A stretch of 64,000 nucleotides of DNA, from positions 310,001 to 374,000 of the forward strand of contig JAIWND010000021.1 of assembly GCA_025330725.1 (NCBI GenBank). Reading direction: 5' to 3'. Of the stretch, positions 27,382-39,924 are shown piece after piece (position 1 is the first letter of the stretch; every line of letters starts with the position of its first letter). The notes under the pieces were generated by a model that saw nothing but the letters and a program-made list of their open reading frames with translations, did not search any database and was not told the DNA's origin. The position numbers were made by a program, and so were the translations under genes. The DNA comes from Chlamydoabsidia padenii. Lineage: Eukaryota; Mucoromycota; Mucoromycetes; Mucorales; Cunninghamellaceae.

Positions 27382-27536
27382 ACTATGTATATTGTTATTA
27401 TTGTTTTTAGTAATTAATAAAAAACCTAGTTTTATTGTGTGATAAAGATCCTATTTATTAGATATATAAATTTATGTGGAGGGGATAATCAAGTAAACGT
27501 ATTGGGGATGGATTATAAAGAATAGACTATACTAAA

Positions 27537-29215
27537 CTACTTGTTAAAAGAGAAACCCTTCTTCTTGGCCTTTTCAGGGGTCATGGGTCGACCAGATTCC
27601 AATCGACGACGTTTTTCTTCCAAATCAGCCCGTTGTTTCTCCAGTGCTTCCTTCATTTCCTTGTGGCGAGCATAGAGTTCTTCTTCGGATTGTTTCAACT
27701 TGGTTTCCTTTTCCTGGACCTTGGCTTGGAAGACAGCACGCATTTCCGCTTCCATCTTGGCGAGTTTTTGTTCGTGAGCCGTACGTTCTTCTTCCATCTT
27801 TTGCACCGGGTTGACTTCCTTGAAGACAGAAGGATCTTGTTGAATACCCATCGCAGAGAGTTTTTCGGTACGGTAGTTTTCATACAAGACATCGTTGGTG
27901 TATTCCTTGAGTTCTTCCATATGAGTTCTATAGGTTTAAAAAAGACGAGGTTTAGTTGAAATGTGTGCGTGTGTGTGTGTGTGTTTCCTACCTGATCAAC
28001 ATTTGACGAAGTTTGACAAAATCACAATGTTCTTCATTATCCACCTCGATCACACCCCAAGGATATTGACGACCACGCACCCGGCGACCACCATCCACAT
28101 CGAATTCCTTGTCAGATCCCACCACAGCAAACGGAATCTTGGACATGATTTCCCGGTTTTCATCAATGGTTTCTTGATCATCGTATTCATAGGCAGGAGC
28201 TTGGTAGATTTGGATATTGTGATAATTGATATCGGCCAAAATACGTTCCTTGAAGGCAGCCACTTCTTCTTCAGTCAGAGTATCAGCCTTGGCAATCACA
28301 GGAATCAAGTTGACACGAGTATGTAATCGTCGCATGAATTCAATATCCATTTGTTTCAACCTGTTTTTTTTTTCAATCAAGTATTTAATAATGTTGTCAA
28401 TCCATGAGTTACTGTATGACTTACGCATGACCAGTTGGGGTGATAAAGTAAATACAAGCATGGATGCGATTATCCACTGTACGACGACGATTGACCCGGT
28501 TTTCTTGTTCGAGATAAGTATCATAACGAGATTCAATGTTGTCCAAAATAGGTTTCCAGCTATTATCATTATATTAAAAAAAAAAAGTGAGTGGTCAAGA
28601 CTAGGATGCCTCCCTCACCCGTTTTTACCTTTCTTCGTTGTTAACAAAGTCACCAAAACCAGGAGTATCCACCACAGTCAGACGTAACTTGACACCGTTT
28701 TCTTCAATATCAGAAGTGATCGACTTGATTTCCACTGTTTGAGAAGTTTCATGCGTCAATTCGACTTTTTCTCTGGGTGGGTACAGTTGTGTGTTGAAAA
28801 GAGTGTTGACCAAAGTGGATTTACCCAATCCAGATTCACCTATCAAAAGCCGAGTTAGTTTCTATTGTATTACTATTATATATATATATATATATATATC
28901 TCCTTACCAACAACCATAGCAGTGAATTGAAAACCCTTTTTGACCGATTTGCGATGGACTTGGTTGGGCAAGTTGGCAAAACCCACATATCCTTGGAGTT
29001 TCTTGCGTACAACACTACTAAGCTATAAAATAAAATATCCAATTAGTATTAGAGTTAAATTGAAGATAAAGTCATTACCGTAGGTGAGGTACCGTTAGTT
29101 TGTTGTTGTTGTTGTTGTTGTTGTTGCTGTTCTACATTGTGATAGATAGATGATAGATTAGTAAAACAAGGTTGTCATCGTTTCTGCATTCTTTTCTAGT
29201 TCACCTACCAGCCAT
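27537..29215 (-). CDS. CDC3: Septin, CDC3/AspB group
   Basis: Septins are GTP-binding proteins that polymerise into filaments at septa, branch points and hyphal tips. Seven exons give 426 aa: 29215-29209, 29131-29079, 29022-28908, 28839-28629, 28559-28425, 28360-27992 and 27927-27537. The first exon is only 7 nt (MA plus one base) and the next encodes a poly-Gln run. Motifs are the polybasic [13 protein letters not shown]-loop GESGLGKST, switch DTPGFGD, and AKADTLT (G4). The septin-unique element includes [17 protein letters not shown]-terminal coiled coil spans about residues 335-415. The [11 protein letters not shown] start of the core is typical of the Cdc3/AspB/SEPT7-related group; the exact paralogue is inference. 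Confidence 0.92.
28876..28899. repeat. (TA)n microsatellite in septin intron
   Basis: About 12 TA units in the intron that precedes the P-loop exon. Confidence 0.85.
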
Positions 29216-29679
29216 AGTTTATAGAGTCAAGATGATGATGATAGTAGGAAGATGCAAACTTTTTTGTATATATGAGGGAAGAAAGGTATCAAGGGAGAAT
29301 TAGGAGTATATATCTTTTTCTATATAAATGAGGGGGAAGGGGATGCAAAATAAGGGGGAAGAGAGAGAAAGAAAATGAAAATGAAAAGAGAAGAGGTGAT
29401 ACGAGCTACATTCGGAGTTGTAATTCTTATATTGAGGTGAGTGCCTTGGTATGATGGAACCCCACGCTAATCAATCCCAAACTAGAGAGTGACCACATAG
29501 TTCGGTTATGAAATCAACCAAGTTTCCAAAACAGAGTAGTTTGAGTTCCCTTTTTGTTATGAGCATTTTGTTTTCATGTATCTAAACTAAACATTCATCT
29601 GTTTAGATCTAAAATGAGAATCAGGGGTAAATTAACAAACAATAAAATGATTGTGCTTCCCTCCATGTGTTCTTTTCTT

Positions 29680-29710
<31 letters not shown>

Positions 29711-29725
29711 CATTTCATCAATAAC
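29216..29725. other. Intergenic, septin promoter side
   Basis: Purine-rich sequence near 29335-29395 upstream of the septin gene, and a T-run of about 27 nt at 29684-29710 just before the small ORF at 29726. No gene was seen. Confidence 0.5.
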
Positions 29726-29887
29726 ATGACCCATCAATCACTTTATGACAATTTACCAGTATTGGATTCTTGGTATAATGGATCCAAACCTGTAGTTAAA
29801 CGATCCAATCGTAAAGTCACCTATTCTCCCACCGTCACCACCTATTACATTCCACCCCGTTCCAAACCAAAAGGTAATCATAAGTAG
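29726..29887 (+). CDS. Small ORF, 53 aa, unknown
   Basis: This is a short ORF (MTHQSLYDNLPVLDSWYNG start). Its composition is protein-like rather than homopolymer-derived: basic segment VVKRSNRKVTYSPTVTTYY, then PPRSKPK. A T-run leader and AG lie upstream, as for other genes here. It has no recognised domain and no promoter motif within 150 bp. It could be a genuine small gene, or the first exon of a longer one since GGTAATCAT follows the PKPKG region. Confidence is low. Confidence 0.35.
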   Translation: MTHQSLYDNLPVLDSWYNGSKPVVKRSNRKVTYSPTVTTYYIPPRSKPKGNHK

Positions 29888-30570
29888 TAAGCCCAATGTT
29901 TATTAAAATCAATGATCTAACTAGACTAAAATAAACAAACAAACTATCTAGTTCAACAAATCATCCAATCATGCCTAAAATCATGCCGTTTTTAAAACGG
30001 TATTTATGCACCCCTAACGTAAAAAAAAAAAAAGATGTATTGTTATCAAGCTGGTTCTTTTCTCTTTTCTTCTTTTTCTTGATGGGGGGGGCGAATATTA
30101 TCTATTAAAATAAAGACATTGCTGTATTTCCCAGTGTTATCCTTGCTTTGTTAAAGACTTGACCACATTATATATTTATTGCGCCAAGTTTGTTGTTCCT
30201 CCTTGAATGTTGTCAGTGTTACGGTATATTGTTTCACCATGTCGTGTGAGTGCTTGTTGTGTCATTCTGGATCGTAAACATCTTACATTATTGAGTTTGC
30301 CAAACCAGAGTTTCAGTAATGGAGAATGACCTATACAAAATGAGCCAAGTTGGTTTCAACAATCTTTTTTTTTTTTTTTTATAAAAAAAAATGTACTTGT
30401 CGGAATGTAAACGCAAAGGCAGTTTGTTGGTCCTTCTTCCATTTTATCCACTTTCAACAGTATAGATCGCAGTTTGTCGTCGTTCCAAGTGAGATTTTCA
30501 TTTCGTTTTGGGGAGAGAGGAAAGAGAAAGAGAAAATAAAAAAAAAAGACCGCCATTTTTTAAATTCAAT

Positions 30571-30581
30571 CGGGATTTCAA
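30571..30581 (+). promoter_or_regulatory. CGGGATTTNAA motif, orphan
   Basis: Exact CGGGATTTCAA not followed by a recognised gene within 800 bp. It may mark an unannotated transcript. Confidence 0.35.
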
Positions 30582-31300
30582 TTTTTTTTTTTTTTACTGG
30601 CGATTTGAAAGACGATATCCATTGAATATGCGCATGTATAGACTGAGCATCGAATCATTTGCTTTTTATTGAAAAAAATAGACTATGAATGGATAATCGT
30701 TGTCACTCTTTGCTTCTCCCCTTGTTGGTTTTAGTTGATCAAAAGATCTGTGAATTCATATGCCGCTCATTGAATTTCAAATACCGCCATGTGTCGATGG
30801 TATCAGTTGTTCATTTCAACGTATCGTATACAAATGAATAGAGAATTACCTCACTTTTACCAATCAAAACAGTATCTTTATGGGAAAAAAAGAACATTGT
30901 TAACCTTTCACTTCATGTATCTGTATAAATTTGCATGTTGAGAGCTCATGATCTGAGTCAGAAGTAAGGTTACCACAACTCTGTAATAAGACAGCATTAT
31001 CTTTTTTTTTTGGTACTTGCCCACCTATGCCTCATTTCAATTCGAAAATGGCGGTTTAAGAATTTAGCGTATGATGATAATTTTCAAAACCCGGCCTGTT
31101 CCAATAAGATGAACTTGGGCTGGGTTTGTTTATTCGCTCTCTCTGGCCTGCTCTTTGAGATTAACTCGTGTTGGGAATTTAAGCCGGATCCGCCTAATTG
31201 GAAACTGAAATATTGTAACCTGGAGGATGTGATTGACTTTTTCAACATATATCTTATTTAATGCAAGGGAAATGAAAAGAAACACAAAAAAAGTGTGTAT

Positions 31301-31311
31301 CGGGATTTGAA
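31301..31311 (+). promoter_or_regulatory. CGGGATTTNAA motif upstream of CHS7
   Basis: Exact CGGGATTTGAA, 135 bp before the CHS7 start codon, same orientation. Confidence 0.5.
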
Positions 31312-31445
31312 ACCGGGATTGACGGGAATACAAAAAGGGAGGAACACCCCCCCCTTTGTTCTTTTGTCTTTCTTTCTTCTTTTTATCACTTCTTGATTGT
31401 ATACCACCCACTTCTTTTTATATACCTCACGCTACTGACCTTGTT

Positions 31446-32733
31446 ATGGTAGACATTACATTCCGGTTTGAAGCATTCAGTTTTAATGGTATTTGCCAAA
31501 CAGTTGCCTTGTCCTTATGTCCACTCATTGGATCGTCAGATGGTATTGAACCAGTCTGTTACTCTCGTAATGTCGACTTGGCTGGTAATCTTATCTTCCA
31601 ACCAGGTAAAACCCCCTCCCCCCCCTTTCACCTGATTTGAACTGTTTATATAATTAACTTTTTATTTGTTTTTGTTGTTGTTGTTGTTTTGATGATATGC
31701 AGCCACAATGATTATCGATATTGTAGCTATTATTATGGCCGCGATCATGATTTATCATATACGATCCAAATATACGGCGGTGGGTCGAAAGGAAATCGTC
31801 ATGTTTTTTTATCTTTATATGATCACCGTCTTTCTTGAAATGTTATTGGTTACCGGTATCATTCCTACATCCTCCATGGTATATCCTGTAAGTATGCAAA
31901 TCATCAACACAACAACTTTTTTTAAACTCTTTTGTATAGTGGTTTACATCAGTACATATTGGATTGATTAGTGCTACTTTTTGGTGTTTATTGTTAAATG
32001 GATTTGTTGGATTCCAATTTGCAGAAGATGGCACTCCATTATCACTTTGGGTAAGTTCTCCCACCCACCTCCTTCCTCCTTTCATCTACATACATATATA
32101 AAACAATCATATCTAACACCCTCTCTCTCTCTCTCTCTCCTTGATTAGTCTATTCGTATTAGTTCATTGATCATCTTTCTCATTGTTGGCTTTGTTTCCA
32201 TCGCTACCTTCCAAAACCTCGGTCCATTCAAAGCAACCAGTCCTGGTGTTCTCTGGGTATTTTACTTTATCATCAATGGTGCGGCGTTTATTGTGTATGT
32301 GATCAGTCAAATCATCTTGGTCGTCAACACATTGGATGATCGCTGGCCTTTGGGTGACATCTTGTTTGGTACCGCCTTTTTTATTGTTGGTCAAGTCTTG
32401 ATGTATATCTTCTCAGTCTTAATCTGTGATCAAGTCAAACATTATGTGGATGGTTTATTCTTTGGTACGATCTGTACTCTTTTGGCAGTCATGATGGTTT
32501 ACAAGTATTGGGATTCTATCACAAAGGAAGATTTGGAATTCTCGGTGGGGTCGAAACAGAATGTATGGGAAGTCAAGGAACTCATTGGTGATGATGATTT
32601 GTCCCAGCCATATTCTCAAAAGACACAACAAGGTACACCTCCTCAAGAACAACATCAGCAACACTATCAGCATCAATATTCTCATCATCAACAGTCATAT
32701 GGACAACAATATCATCAACATAATCCCTTTTAG
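31446..32733 (+). CDS. CHS7: CHS7-like chitin synthase export chaperone
   Basis: Chs7 is an ER membrane protein needed for exit of class IV chitin synthase (Chs3) from the ER. Exons 31446-31605, 31703-31887, 31940-32050 and 32149-32733 give 346 aa. Family signatures are [92 protein letters not shown] and [11 protein letters not shown]. Seven membrane segments are visible. The C-terminal tail is longer than in yeast and very rich in Gln and His (from about residue 305), probably disordered. Together with PKC1 and the septin it belongs to wall and morphogenesis functions, but the genes are not clustered in any operon sense. Confidence 0.95.
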
Positions 32734-33042
32734 ATTAAACTTTTTTAGTTTATATCCTTATATCATACCATAGCTTTATATCCAAACAAATCAATAAACT
32801 GTCGTCTTTTTATTTTATTTTATGTATTGTAATGGGTGCTACATACTGACAAAAGAGAGACGGGAATCATATATTTCATTGTGTAACTTTATTGGAGTTG
32901 TATAAATTTATAATAAAGAAGGGGACAAGTAAATAAAATAAAATAGTAGAAGAAAGACAAATCGTGTATTTACAAAGTATAGAGATAAGAGGAAGGGGGG
33001 GGGATATAGGTTAAAAAAAAAAAAAAAGGAGCAACAATCATC
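32734..33042. other. Intergenic between converging genes
   Basis: It carries the 3' ends of CHS7 and the SDS3-like gene, with AATAAA-type signals near 32792 and on the minus strand. Nothing else was seen. Confidence 0.6.
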
Positions 33043-34247
33043 TCACTTTTTCTTGTGCGACGGTTTCTTTGCTTGTATTGATAATCCCTAAAATATATAA
33101 AAGACAGATTAGAGTGTTCTGTAATGTATAAATAGAATGCATATCTTTCTTACATTGCGCATCGCTTGTAGGTCATCATACATTTCTTCATCCTTGAGTC
33201 TAAATACTATTGCCGGGAGTATTAAAACAAAAAAAAAAGAGAGTAAATGGTTAAGGATAAACATAATGTGAAAATCACTGTTAGTAATATGTATGATAAA
33301 TAATAAAAAGGATATCTGACAGTTGTTTTCGTTTGTTCAATTTGCCATCACCGTTTTCCATGCCTCTTTTTCGTAAACTGCGTTTATTCATCCTTGTATG
33401 TGATTCCAGAACCACATCTAAAATAAAAAACCAAATTAAAATTGAGTGTGTATTTAATATCCTATTCATTTCATTACTTACCATAAGCCAGATCACAATT
33501 GTCTTTGTCTTCTTTTAGTTTCCGTCGTTTTTCTTCCAATACAGCAAACAATTTTTCCCGTACTTCGTTTCTTTCGGCCTTGAAGGAAAAAAAAAAAGAG
33601 ATCAGAATGATAAAGTTAAATATATAAGATACTTACCAAGTATTCTTCTTCTGCATGATGGATTTCCAATGTGAATTGTCTGTCAGTGACTTGAGTTTGA
33701 TAATCCCGGAATAGTTGCCCGTGATCAATGGTTTTTTGTCGAGTAGATTCCAATAAGATCAAACCTTCCTTGTATTGTTGATGGGTATCTATTTAAAGGA
33801 AAGGAAAGAAAAGAGTTAAAAAGAGGGATAATAAATAGATTATGATACTTACTGTTGTGGGCTTGATTTATTTCATTTTGGATCAGTAATAGTTTTTCCG
33901 CAAATATCCTAAGGAGAAGAAAAGAATGTTATTATTTTGTAGTTGTACCGCACTTTTTTTTTTTTTTTTTTTTTTTTGTTACACACACGAAAAGAGAGAG
34001 AGAGAGAAAGAGAGAAAGAGGGAGGAACATTTATAGTCCTCTCTCTCTTTACTCTTATCTTTATTCCACCACCCCCTTCCCCTTCCCATATCTTTTCCTT
34101 CTTACCTTTCTCTGTTTTGATTAAAATCATTTGTTAGGCCATCGATACGTTGATTTAATTCCTTTCGTCGTTTCACCCTTCGATTTTCCGTGGTAGAGTT
34201 ATCAAAATAACCTGAATCACCTATAGAAGAGATATGGGAATTAAGTA

Positions 34248-34278
<31 letters not shown>

Positions 34279-35045
34279 TTCATATATATCCACAAGACTT
34301 TACCTTCATTAATATTATGTTGTCCAGCTCCCCGTTTGGTTGCACTGATAGTCGGTGGTGGAAGTATATTTTCTTTGGCTAGTGGTCCACCTAATAGAGG
34401 TGGAGGGGTCTTCTTGTTGGTCACCATACCTTCTTGTTGTAGTTGTTTTTGTTGTATTAGATGATGATCCATAGGGTTTTGTTGGGGTGATGGTACATTG
34501 TGTTGCTGGTTGAGACCTTTGGGTGAAGGAAGTGTGATTGAAGTATCTTGAAGATGAGGAGTTGGTAGTTGTGTGGTAAAAGGTAAAGAATCCTGTTCAA
34601 GTGATGGTGGTGGGGGTGAACTAGTAGTGGTCGGAGGTACAGTAGAGGCCGGTGTGGAAGGAGACAAAAGCTGGGGATTATGAGTGGAAGAAGTCGGATA
34701 AGAAGTGTTGGACATACTCTTTGTTGAAGAAGAAAAGTTGTAGTCACCATTTGGTCGAGTCACTTGTCCATTATAGTAGGAAGAAGGAGGAGGTTCAGAT
34801 TTTGTTGTATCGTCCAAGGTAGAAGAATCATAATCATTAGTATGATAATGACCACGATCCAAAGAAGTCAATAATGGTTTTGTATGGTTTACAGTTGTAG
34901 TTACTTGTGGTGGTGGTGGTGAGTTGACCTGTCTTGGTGGTAAAGAAGATAGAGTGGGCGAGGAAAGTTCAGTAGAAGACCCATTAGAATGAGAAGAAGC
35001 AAAGACAAAGGGTTTGTTTGTTTCCAATAGGGATGCTAAAGGCAT
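33043..35045 (-). CDS. SDS3-like subunit of the Sin3/Rpd3 deacetylase complex
   Basis: Sds3/BRMS1-family proteins hold together the Sin3-Rpd3(L) histone deacetylase complex. Eight exons give 449 aa: 35045-34304, 34220-34106, 33908-33853, 33788-33637, 33578-33482, 33417-33321, 33199-33154 and 33087-33043. The first ~250 residues are Ser/Thr/Pro/Gln-rich low complexity. The conserved coiled core follows: RRKELNQRIDGL, IFAEKLLLIQNEINQAHN, the TIDHGQLFRDYQTQ segment, AEEEYLAERNEVREKLF and EEKRRKLKED. The downstream SLRKRG and LLKDEEMYDDLQAMRN match the Sds3 C-terminal block. The donor after exon 6 (GTCAGA) is weak but is the only one that keeps frame. The long disordered N-terminus is the main difference from yeast Sds3. 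Confidence 0.82.
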
Positions 35046-35371
35046 TAGGAAGTAGAATAAGTGTGTATAAAGATAAGAGACAATGTAGAGTTAAAAAGAT
35101 AGGATGGAGTATTATAAAAAAGAGGTGTGGAGAGTAAAAATAATAATAAAAAAAGTGAGAAGGACGAGGAAGAAAAATAAAAAAAAAAAGTGACGAGAGC
35201 CAAAGAATCGAATAAAAAAAGGTGGGAAATGAGAGAGAGTGAAATAAAAAGTCCGACTCCAGCCACCGGGTAAAATTAAAGTGATGCATAATCCCACCAC
35301 ATATTTGACATTGATCGTTTATTTTTATTCAATAACAGTTTATATACTATACTAGACTAATTCCATACAAT
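35046..35371. other. Intergenic, SDS3-like promoter and SDS22 3' end
   Basis: Purine-rich leader (A/G) upstream of the SDS3-like start; the far end is the SDS22 3' region. No gene was seen. Confidence 0.55.
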
Positions 35372-36820
35372 TCAATTGGCATCAATTTGTTTAATATCAG
35401 GGAGAGCAAGACGTACTTTGTTTCTATATGTCGCTCGGTTGTTGGTTTGCATAGGGTTGCCTTCGAGATACACGGTTTGCAATGATTTAATATTACCGAG
35501 TTCCTTTGTGAGTTGATCAAAGCATTCATTTCCAAATTGATTGGTGTTTGCCTATATATAACTAGTTTAGTATATTCCAATTACATCTTATCCTTTGACT
35601 TACCCAGAATTCTTCCAAGTTGCTTAAATGAGATACATTTTCAATCTTTGTTAACCGATTGTTGGCTACATCCAAAGTAGTTAATTTGAGCTACAATCAC
35701 AACAAAAGTCAATATGTATATCATTACCATCATCATCATCATCATACTTACGTTCTTGTCCAATCCTTCAATCTTTTCAATAGCATTGTGACTAAGGTAG
35801 AGTTCTTCCAAGTTTTCCAATTCATCCAATCCTTCAATTTTGGTCAAACGATTGCTTTGGATACTAAGAAGTCGAAGATGTTTCAAACTGTTGAGGTTCT
35901 GGGCGACAAAAAAAAAAAAAAAGAGAAGAGTGGATTAATGCATGTCGATTATAATCAAGACTTACCTCTAGTTTAGTGATCTTGTTCTTTCCCAACCATA
36001 GTTCTCGTAGATTTGTCAGACAATCCAAGTTTTCAATCACCTAACAAGAGAGTGAGAATATGAGTTGATCTTCTCTTTTTATTTCTTACCCTAATACGAT
36101 TAGCCCCCAATTCCAAGTTGGTCACATTAACAAAACTGTCCAAATTTTCAATCTTGGAGATCCGGTTACTGACAAAAAATATATCAGTGAGGTTGGTGAG
36201 GGTTTCCAAATGTTTGATGTGTTTAATCTTGTTAAAGGAAAGATCCAAGCTGGTGAGTTGTGTCAAGTGTGCTAGTCCTTTGATATGTGAGATCTTGTTG
36301 TCGTACAAATCCAATTCCTTTAGATTTGGCACCGTTTCAAGCCCTTCGATATCAATGATAAAGTTTTGACGAAGACAGATACGCTACAAGGTAAAAAGTG
36401 TCAGTCAGAATTAATAAGAGTTATTACATTTACCTGTAAATCTGGGAATCGTTCGAGTTTTAAGGCTGGGATACTGCTGATACGTTGGTGAATAAGATCA
36501 ATATCCTATAAAACCACCACCATAAATAAACGTTGGTTAATTAGTATTGAGTCCAATAATTACAACTTTGCACTTTGATAAAGACTTACATCCGAGTCCC
36601 GTGGATAATCACCAAGCACATCTAAACGACAGGTAAAAGAAGAGTTTATAGTATCAAATTAAATTAACGTTTTCTTACCTTCGTCCATTTCTTCAACAGC
36701 TTCATCTTGGTCAGACTCGTCTACGTCACTATCGACTACCGTCGTATCAACAACCACTTGTCGATTATTAACATCCACCAGTTGATCCTTGAGGTTGCTT
36801 TCGTCTACTGCTTGTGACAT
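35372..36820 (-). CDS. SDS22: SDS22, leucine-rich PP1 regulatory subunit
   Basis: Sds22 binds the catalytic subunit of protein phosphatase 1 and helps its biogenesis and mitotic function. Eight exons give 342 aa: 36820-36679, 36621-36590, 36505-36434, 36383-36090, 36040-35966, 35898-35752, 35690-35604 and 35551-35372. After an acidic N-terminus (about 60 residues, DESDQDEAVEEMDE) come about eleven SDS22-type 22-residue LRRs. Examples are NLKELDLYDNKISHIKGL, LTSLDLSFNKIKHIKHL, NLRELWLGKNKITKLE and HLRLLSIQSNRLTKIEGL. The LRR cap ends with YLEGNP and RNKVRLALPDIKQIDA. Exon boundaries fall between repeats. The promoter motif lies 83 bp upstream. Confidence 0.96.
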
Positions 36821-36902
36821 GAGGTGTATAATGTTGTTTATGTAATTTGCAAAAGAAGAAGAAAGAAGTGCGAAGAAAAAAAAAACCTGCTCATTTAAAA
36901 GG

Positions 36903-36913
36903 CGGGATTTGAA
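36903..36913 (+). promoter_or_regulatory. CGGGATTTNAA motif upstream of SDS22
   Basis: GGCGGGATTTGAA, 83 bp from the SDS22 start; the motif is inverted relative to the gene. Confidence 0.55.
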
Positions 36914-37104
36914 CTTTTATAAACCAAAGAAAAAATGATGCTATTCTTCCGGTTGACCTGTTCAGACTAGTCAACTTGAAATAAACTATCATTTGACATG
37001 GCAATTTATTGTACCCATAGAATTGATAAGAAAGTAGGTTTTGTGTAGGGTTGTTTTTTTGTTGGACAAGTGGTTTGTCTTGGATGATAATCATCACCTT
37101 CTGT

Positions 37105-37115
37105 CGGGATTTGAA
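37105..37115 (+). promoter_or_regulatory. CGGGATTTNAA motif
   Basis: CTGTCGGGATTTGAA, between SDS22 and the 37.55-kb gene, nearer the former (285 bp). Confidence 0.4.
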
Positions 37116-37549
37116 GTTGTGTACTCTTTTTGGACTGTGATTCGTTGTTTATACGATTGATATAAAAAGGGGGATCGGAATCAGAGTGAACACAATACAT
37201 TAGGATACCTTTGTTTAGTTACATTGGCAATGAGATCAGAATCTCGACATGATAAGTCCATGAAGGAAGAATACGGGGTTTGAAAATAAGTTGCTCACAA
37301 TGCAGGTGCCATCTATGCATATACTTTGGAGTATCAAAGCAAAAAGTGTCTTTAGCTATACAGTGTCTACATCTATATGGTTTTTTCTTTTTTACATGAG
37401 GTGTTCATTTTCAGTCACCATCAATGAACTGACATATGACCAGGAGGAGAAAGAGTCATTCGATCAGGTCATCCTCCCACTTCAACATCCATATAAAAAG
37501 AACGATTTGTTTTACTGTTCTTCTCTTTTCTTCTTCTTCCCAATACATA

Positions 37550-38038
37550 ATGACACAATCAGGTCAGCACTGGTACAGTCAACTATCTACAGTCTTTACC
37601 ATTGAAGAATTTCCCCCCTTACATTCCTTTTCCTTCAATGACTGGCATTGGATCGGTGAGGATGATCTTGTACACGAACGGCCATTGACGCAAGTATCCT
37701 CCTTGGACGATGTGTGGACGATGATTATGGACGAACATAAAGATAACCACCCGCCCTTGTAAGCTGATATTGTACGACACCATCCCCCTTATCATCCATC
37801 ACCTGTCATGGTCACTCTACGATATCAGAAACCCCGGCGCTCAAGTGTTGTTAAATCATCATCAGTGATCTGTCATGAGGAAGATGAATGGCCTGTTTGT
37901 CGGCGGGATTTTAAAACTCGTTATTTCAAACACCGGTATATGCAGCCACGAGTGGTTGATCGTTTGACTGTCAAGAAGCGAAAGATGCCTCTCAAAAGAC
38001 GTCTGCATCATAAACCTCGACATTGTACTCATCGCTAG
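37550..38038 (+). CDS. Small basic protein, unknown; ORF split by intron or stop
   Basis: Two ORF halves in one frame are separated only by a TAA at 37760-37762. The stop lies inside a good donor (GTAAGC at 37759). Splicing 37759-37845 (acceptor CTCAAG) removes the stop and keeps frame, giving 133 aa. The alternative is a 70-aa protein ending at TAA. The N-half is acidic/aromatic (FPPLHSFSFNDWHWIGEDDL). The C-half is very basic with Arg/His clusters and ends RLHHKPRHCTHR. No domain was recognised. An exact copy of the promoter motif (37904-37914) sits within the second exon. Confidence 0.5.
37904..37914 (+). promoter_or_regulatory. CGGGATTTNAA motif inside an ORF
   Basis: GGCGGGATTTTAA within the second exon of the small basic protein gene, where it encodes RRDFK. 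It may be coincidental. Confidence 0.2.
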
Positions 38039-38257
38039 CTCTATCTCAGTGTAGTCTATACTCCCTTTCCCTTTTTTATATACTTCCCCCCTTCCCTCCT
38101 CTCCTTTCTTTCTCACCAAACTTGATTAAACTAAAGGGTTATGAATCATAACTTATTTATCGGAGTTGGTCATTTATGCATTCAATGAATGTGGCCTACG
38201 GAAAATTAATGTTTCAAAACCCGTCTATCTTGAAAGGTGTTCATTGTTTCTCCTTGG

Positions 38258-38298
<41 letters not shown>
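38258..38298. repeat. A41 homopolymer
   Basis: About 41 consecutive A, 350 bp upstream of polyubiquitin, followed by purine-rich sequence. Confidence 0.9.
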
Positions 38299-38300
<2 letters not shown>

Positions 38301-38537
38301 AAAAGAAAAAAGAAAGGTGTGTGTGTTCTATCTAGCATGATTTGGAATTGCGCTTTAAAGTGATTACACCCGCTTCAGTGAAATTTTTATGATGTAACTG
38401 ATATATACGTACTCTGTAGAATTATATATACATGTAAAGAATCAATGTGGAAATACTTATATTTAAGTGATACCCCCTTCTCACTTGACATACAGTGGTA
38501 TGATTGGTCCAGCCAATCGTTTAAACTGACCCACTAT

Positions 38538-38548
38538 TTCAAATCCCG
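38538..38548 (-). promoter_or_regulatory. CGGGATTTNAA motif upstream of polyubiquitin
   Basis: AGCGGGATTTGAA on the minus strand, 98 bp before the ubiquitin start codon. Confidence 0.55.
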
Positions 38549-38615
38549 CTGCTGCGTAATTAAAGATAAAATCGGCAATCTTTCTTTCTTCTTCTTTCTC
38601 TTTCTTTCCATTTAA

Positions 38616-39335
<720 letters not shown>

Positions 39336-39575
39336 GTTAGGTTTAGTTTAGTTATACTACCCCCTTTACATACATTCCATTTATCACACCACCCCTAGTT
39401 TAGTCTTATGCTCATTGTTTATGATTTGAACTAATAAAATGATACTTGATTCTCTTCATAATGACTTCTTTTGGAACATTGTTTGTTTTGTTTATATTAT
39501 ATTAACGCAGCATTGGTGACGTGCAGAGAAAATGATGACAAGCACATGAAAGGGTTATCTCTGGAAAATTAAAAG

Positions 39576-39586
39576 CGGGATTTGAA
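39576..39586 (+). promoter_or_regulatory. CGGGATTTNAA motif, orphan
   Basis: AGCGGGATTTGAA in a region between converging genes; no start codon of a recognised gene follows. Confidence 0.35.
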
Positions 39587-39913
39587 TATTTAGAGATGGG
39601 CTGGAATTCATTCATGCATGCATTGATGATATTTAATACTACCTCATCAGTCAATTAGATATTGTTTGATACAAGTACCTGATCCATATTATCATACCAT
39701 ATCCAGTTATTATATATTTACATCAATGCATATTCATCATCATCGATAGAACAAAAAGGAAAAAGAAATCATTTGCTTGTGAAATGATAATACCCAAACT
39801 AAAACCTACAGATGATATAACCAGTCGTATTTGGATCCCTTGGATTTGATACACCAACATGGCAGGCAGTCAATCCACGTACTAAGCAAAATTAAAAAAA
39901 TAAATTGGAGGTT

Positions 39914-39924
39914 TTAAAATCCCG
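39914..39924 (-). promoter_or_regulatory. CGGGATTTNAA motif, orphan
   Basis: GGCGGGATTTTAA on the minus strand, 90 bp beyond the arginase stop; it could drive an unannotated minus-strand transcript. Confidence 0.35.

Larger units (their letters stand above)
29888..31445. other. Long intergenic region with two promoter motifs
   Basis: About 1.56 kb. It holds exact promoter motifs at 30571-30581 and 31301-31311 and many A/T homopolymers. Scattered short ORFs have no credible product. No RNA gene was recognised. Confidence 0.55.
36821..37549. other. Divergent intergenic region with two exact motifs
   Basis: Between SDS22 (-) and the small split gene (+). Exact motifs are at 36903-36913 and 37105-37115, and a CGGGGTTTGAA variant is at 37274-37284. 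No other gene is supported. Confidence 0.6.

Noticed and set aside
31010..31261. 83-aa ORF upstream of CHS7
   Set aside because: Not linked by frame to CHS7, no recognisable product, lies in the promoter side of CHS7.
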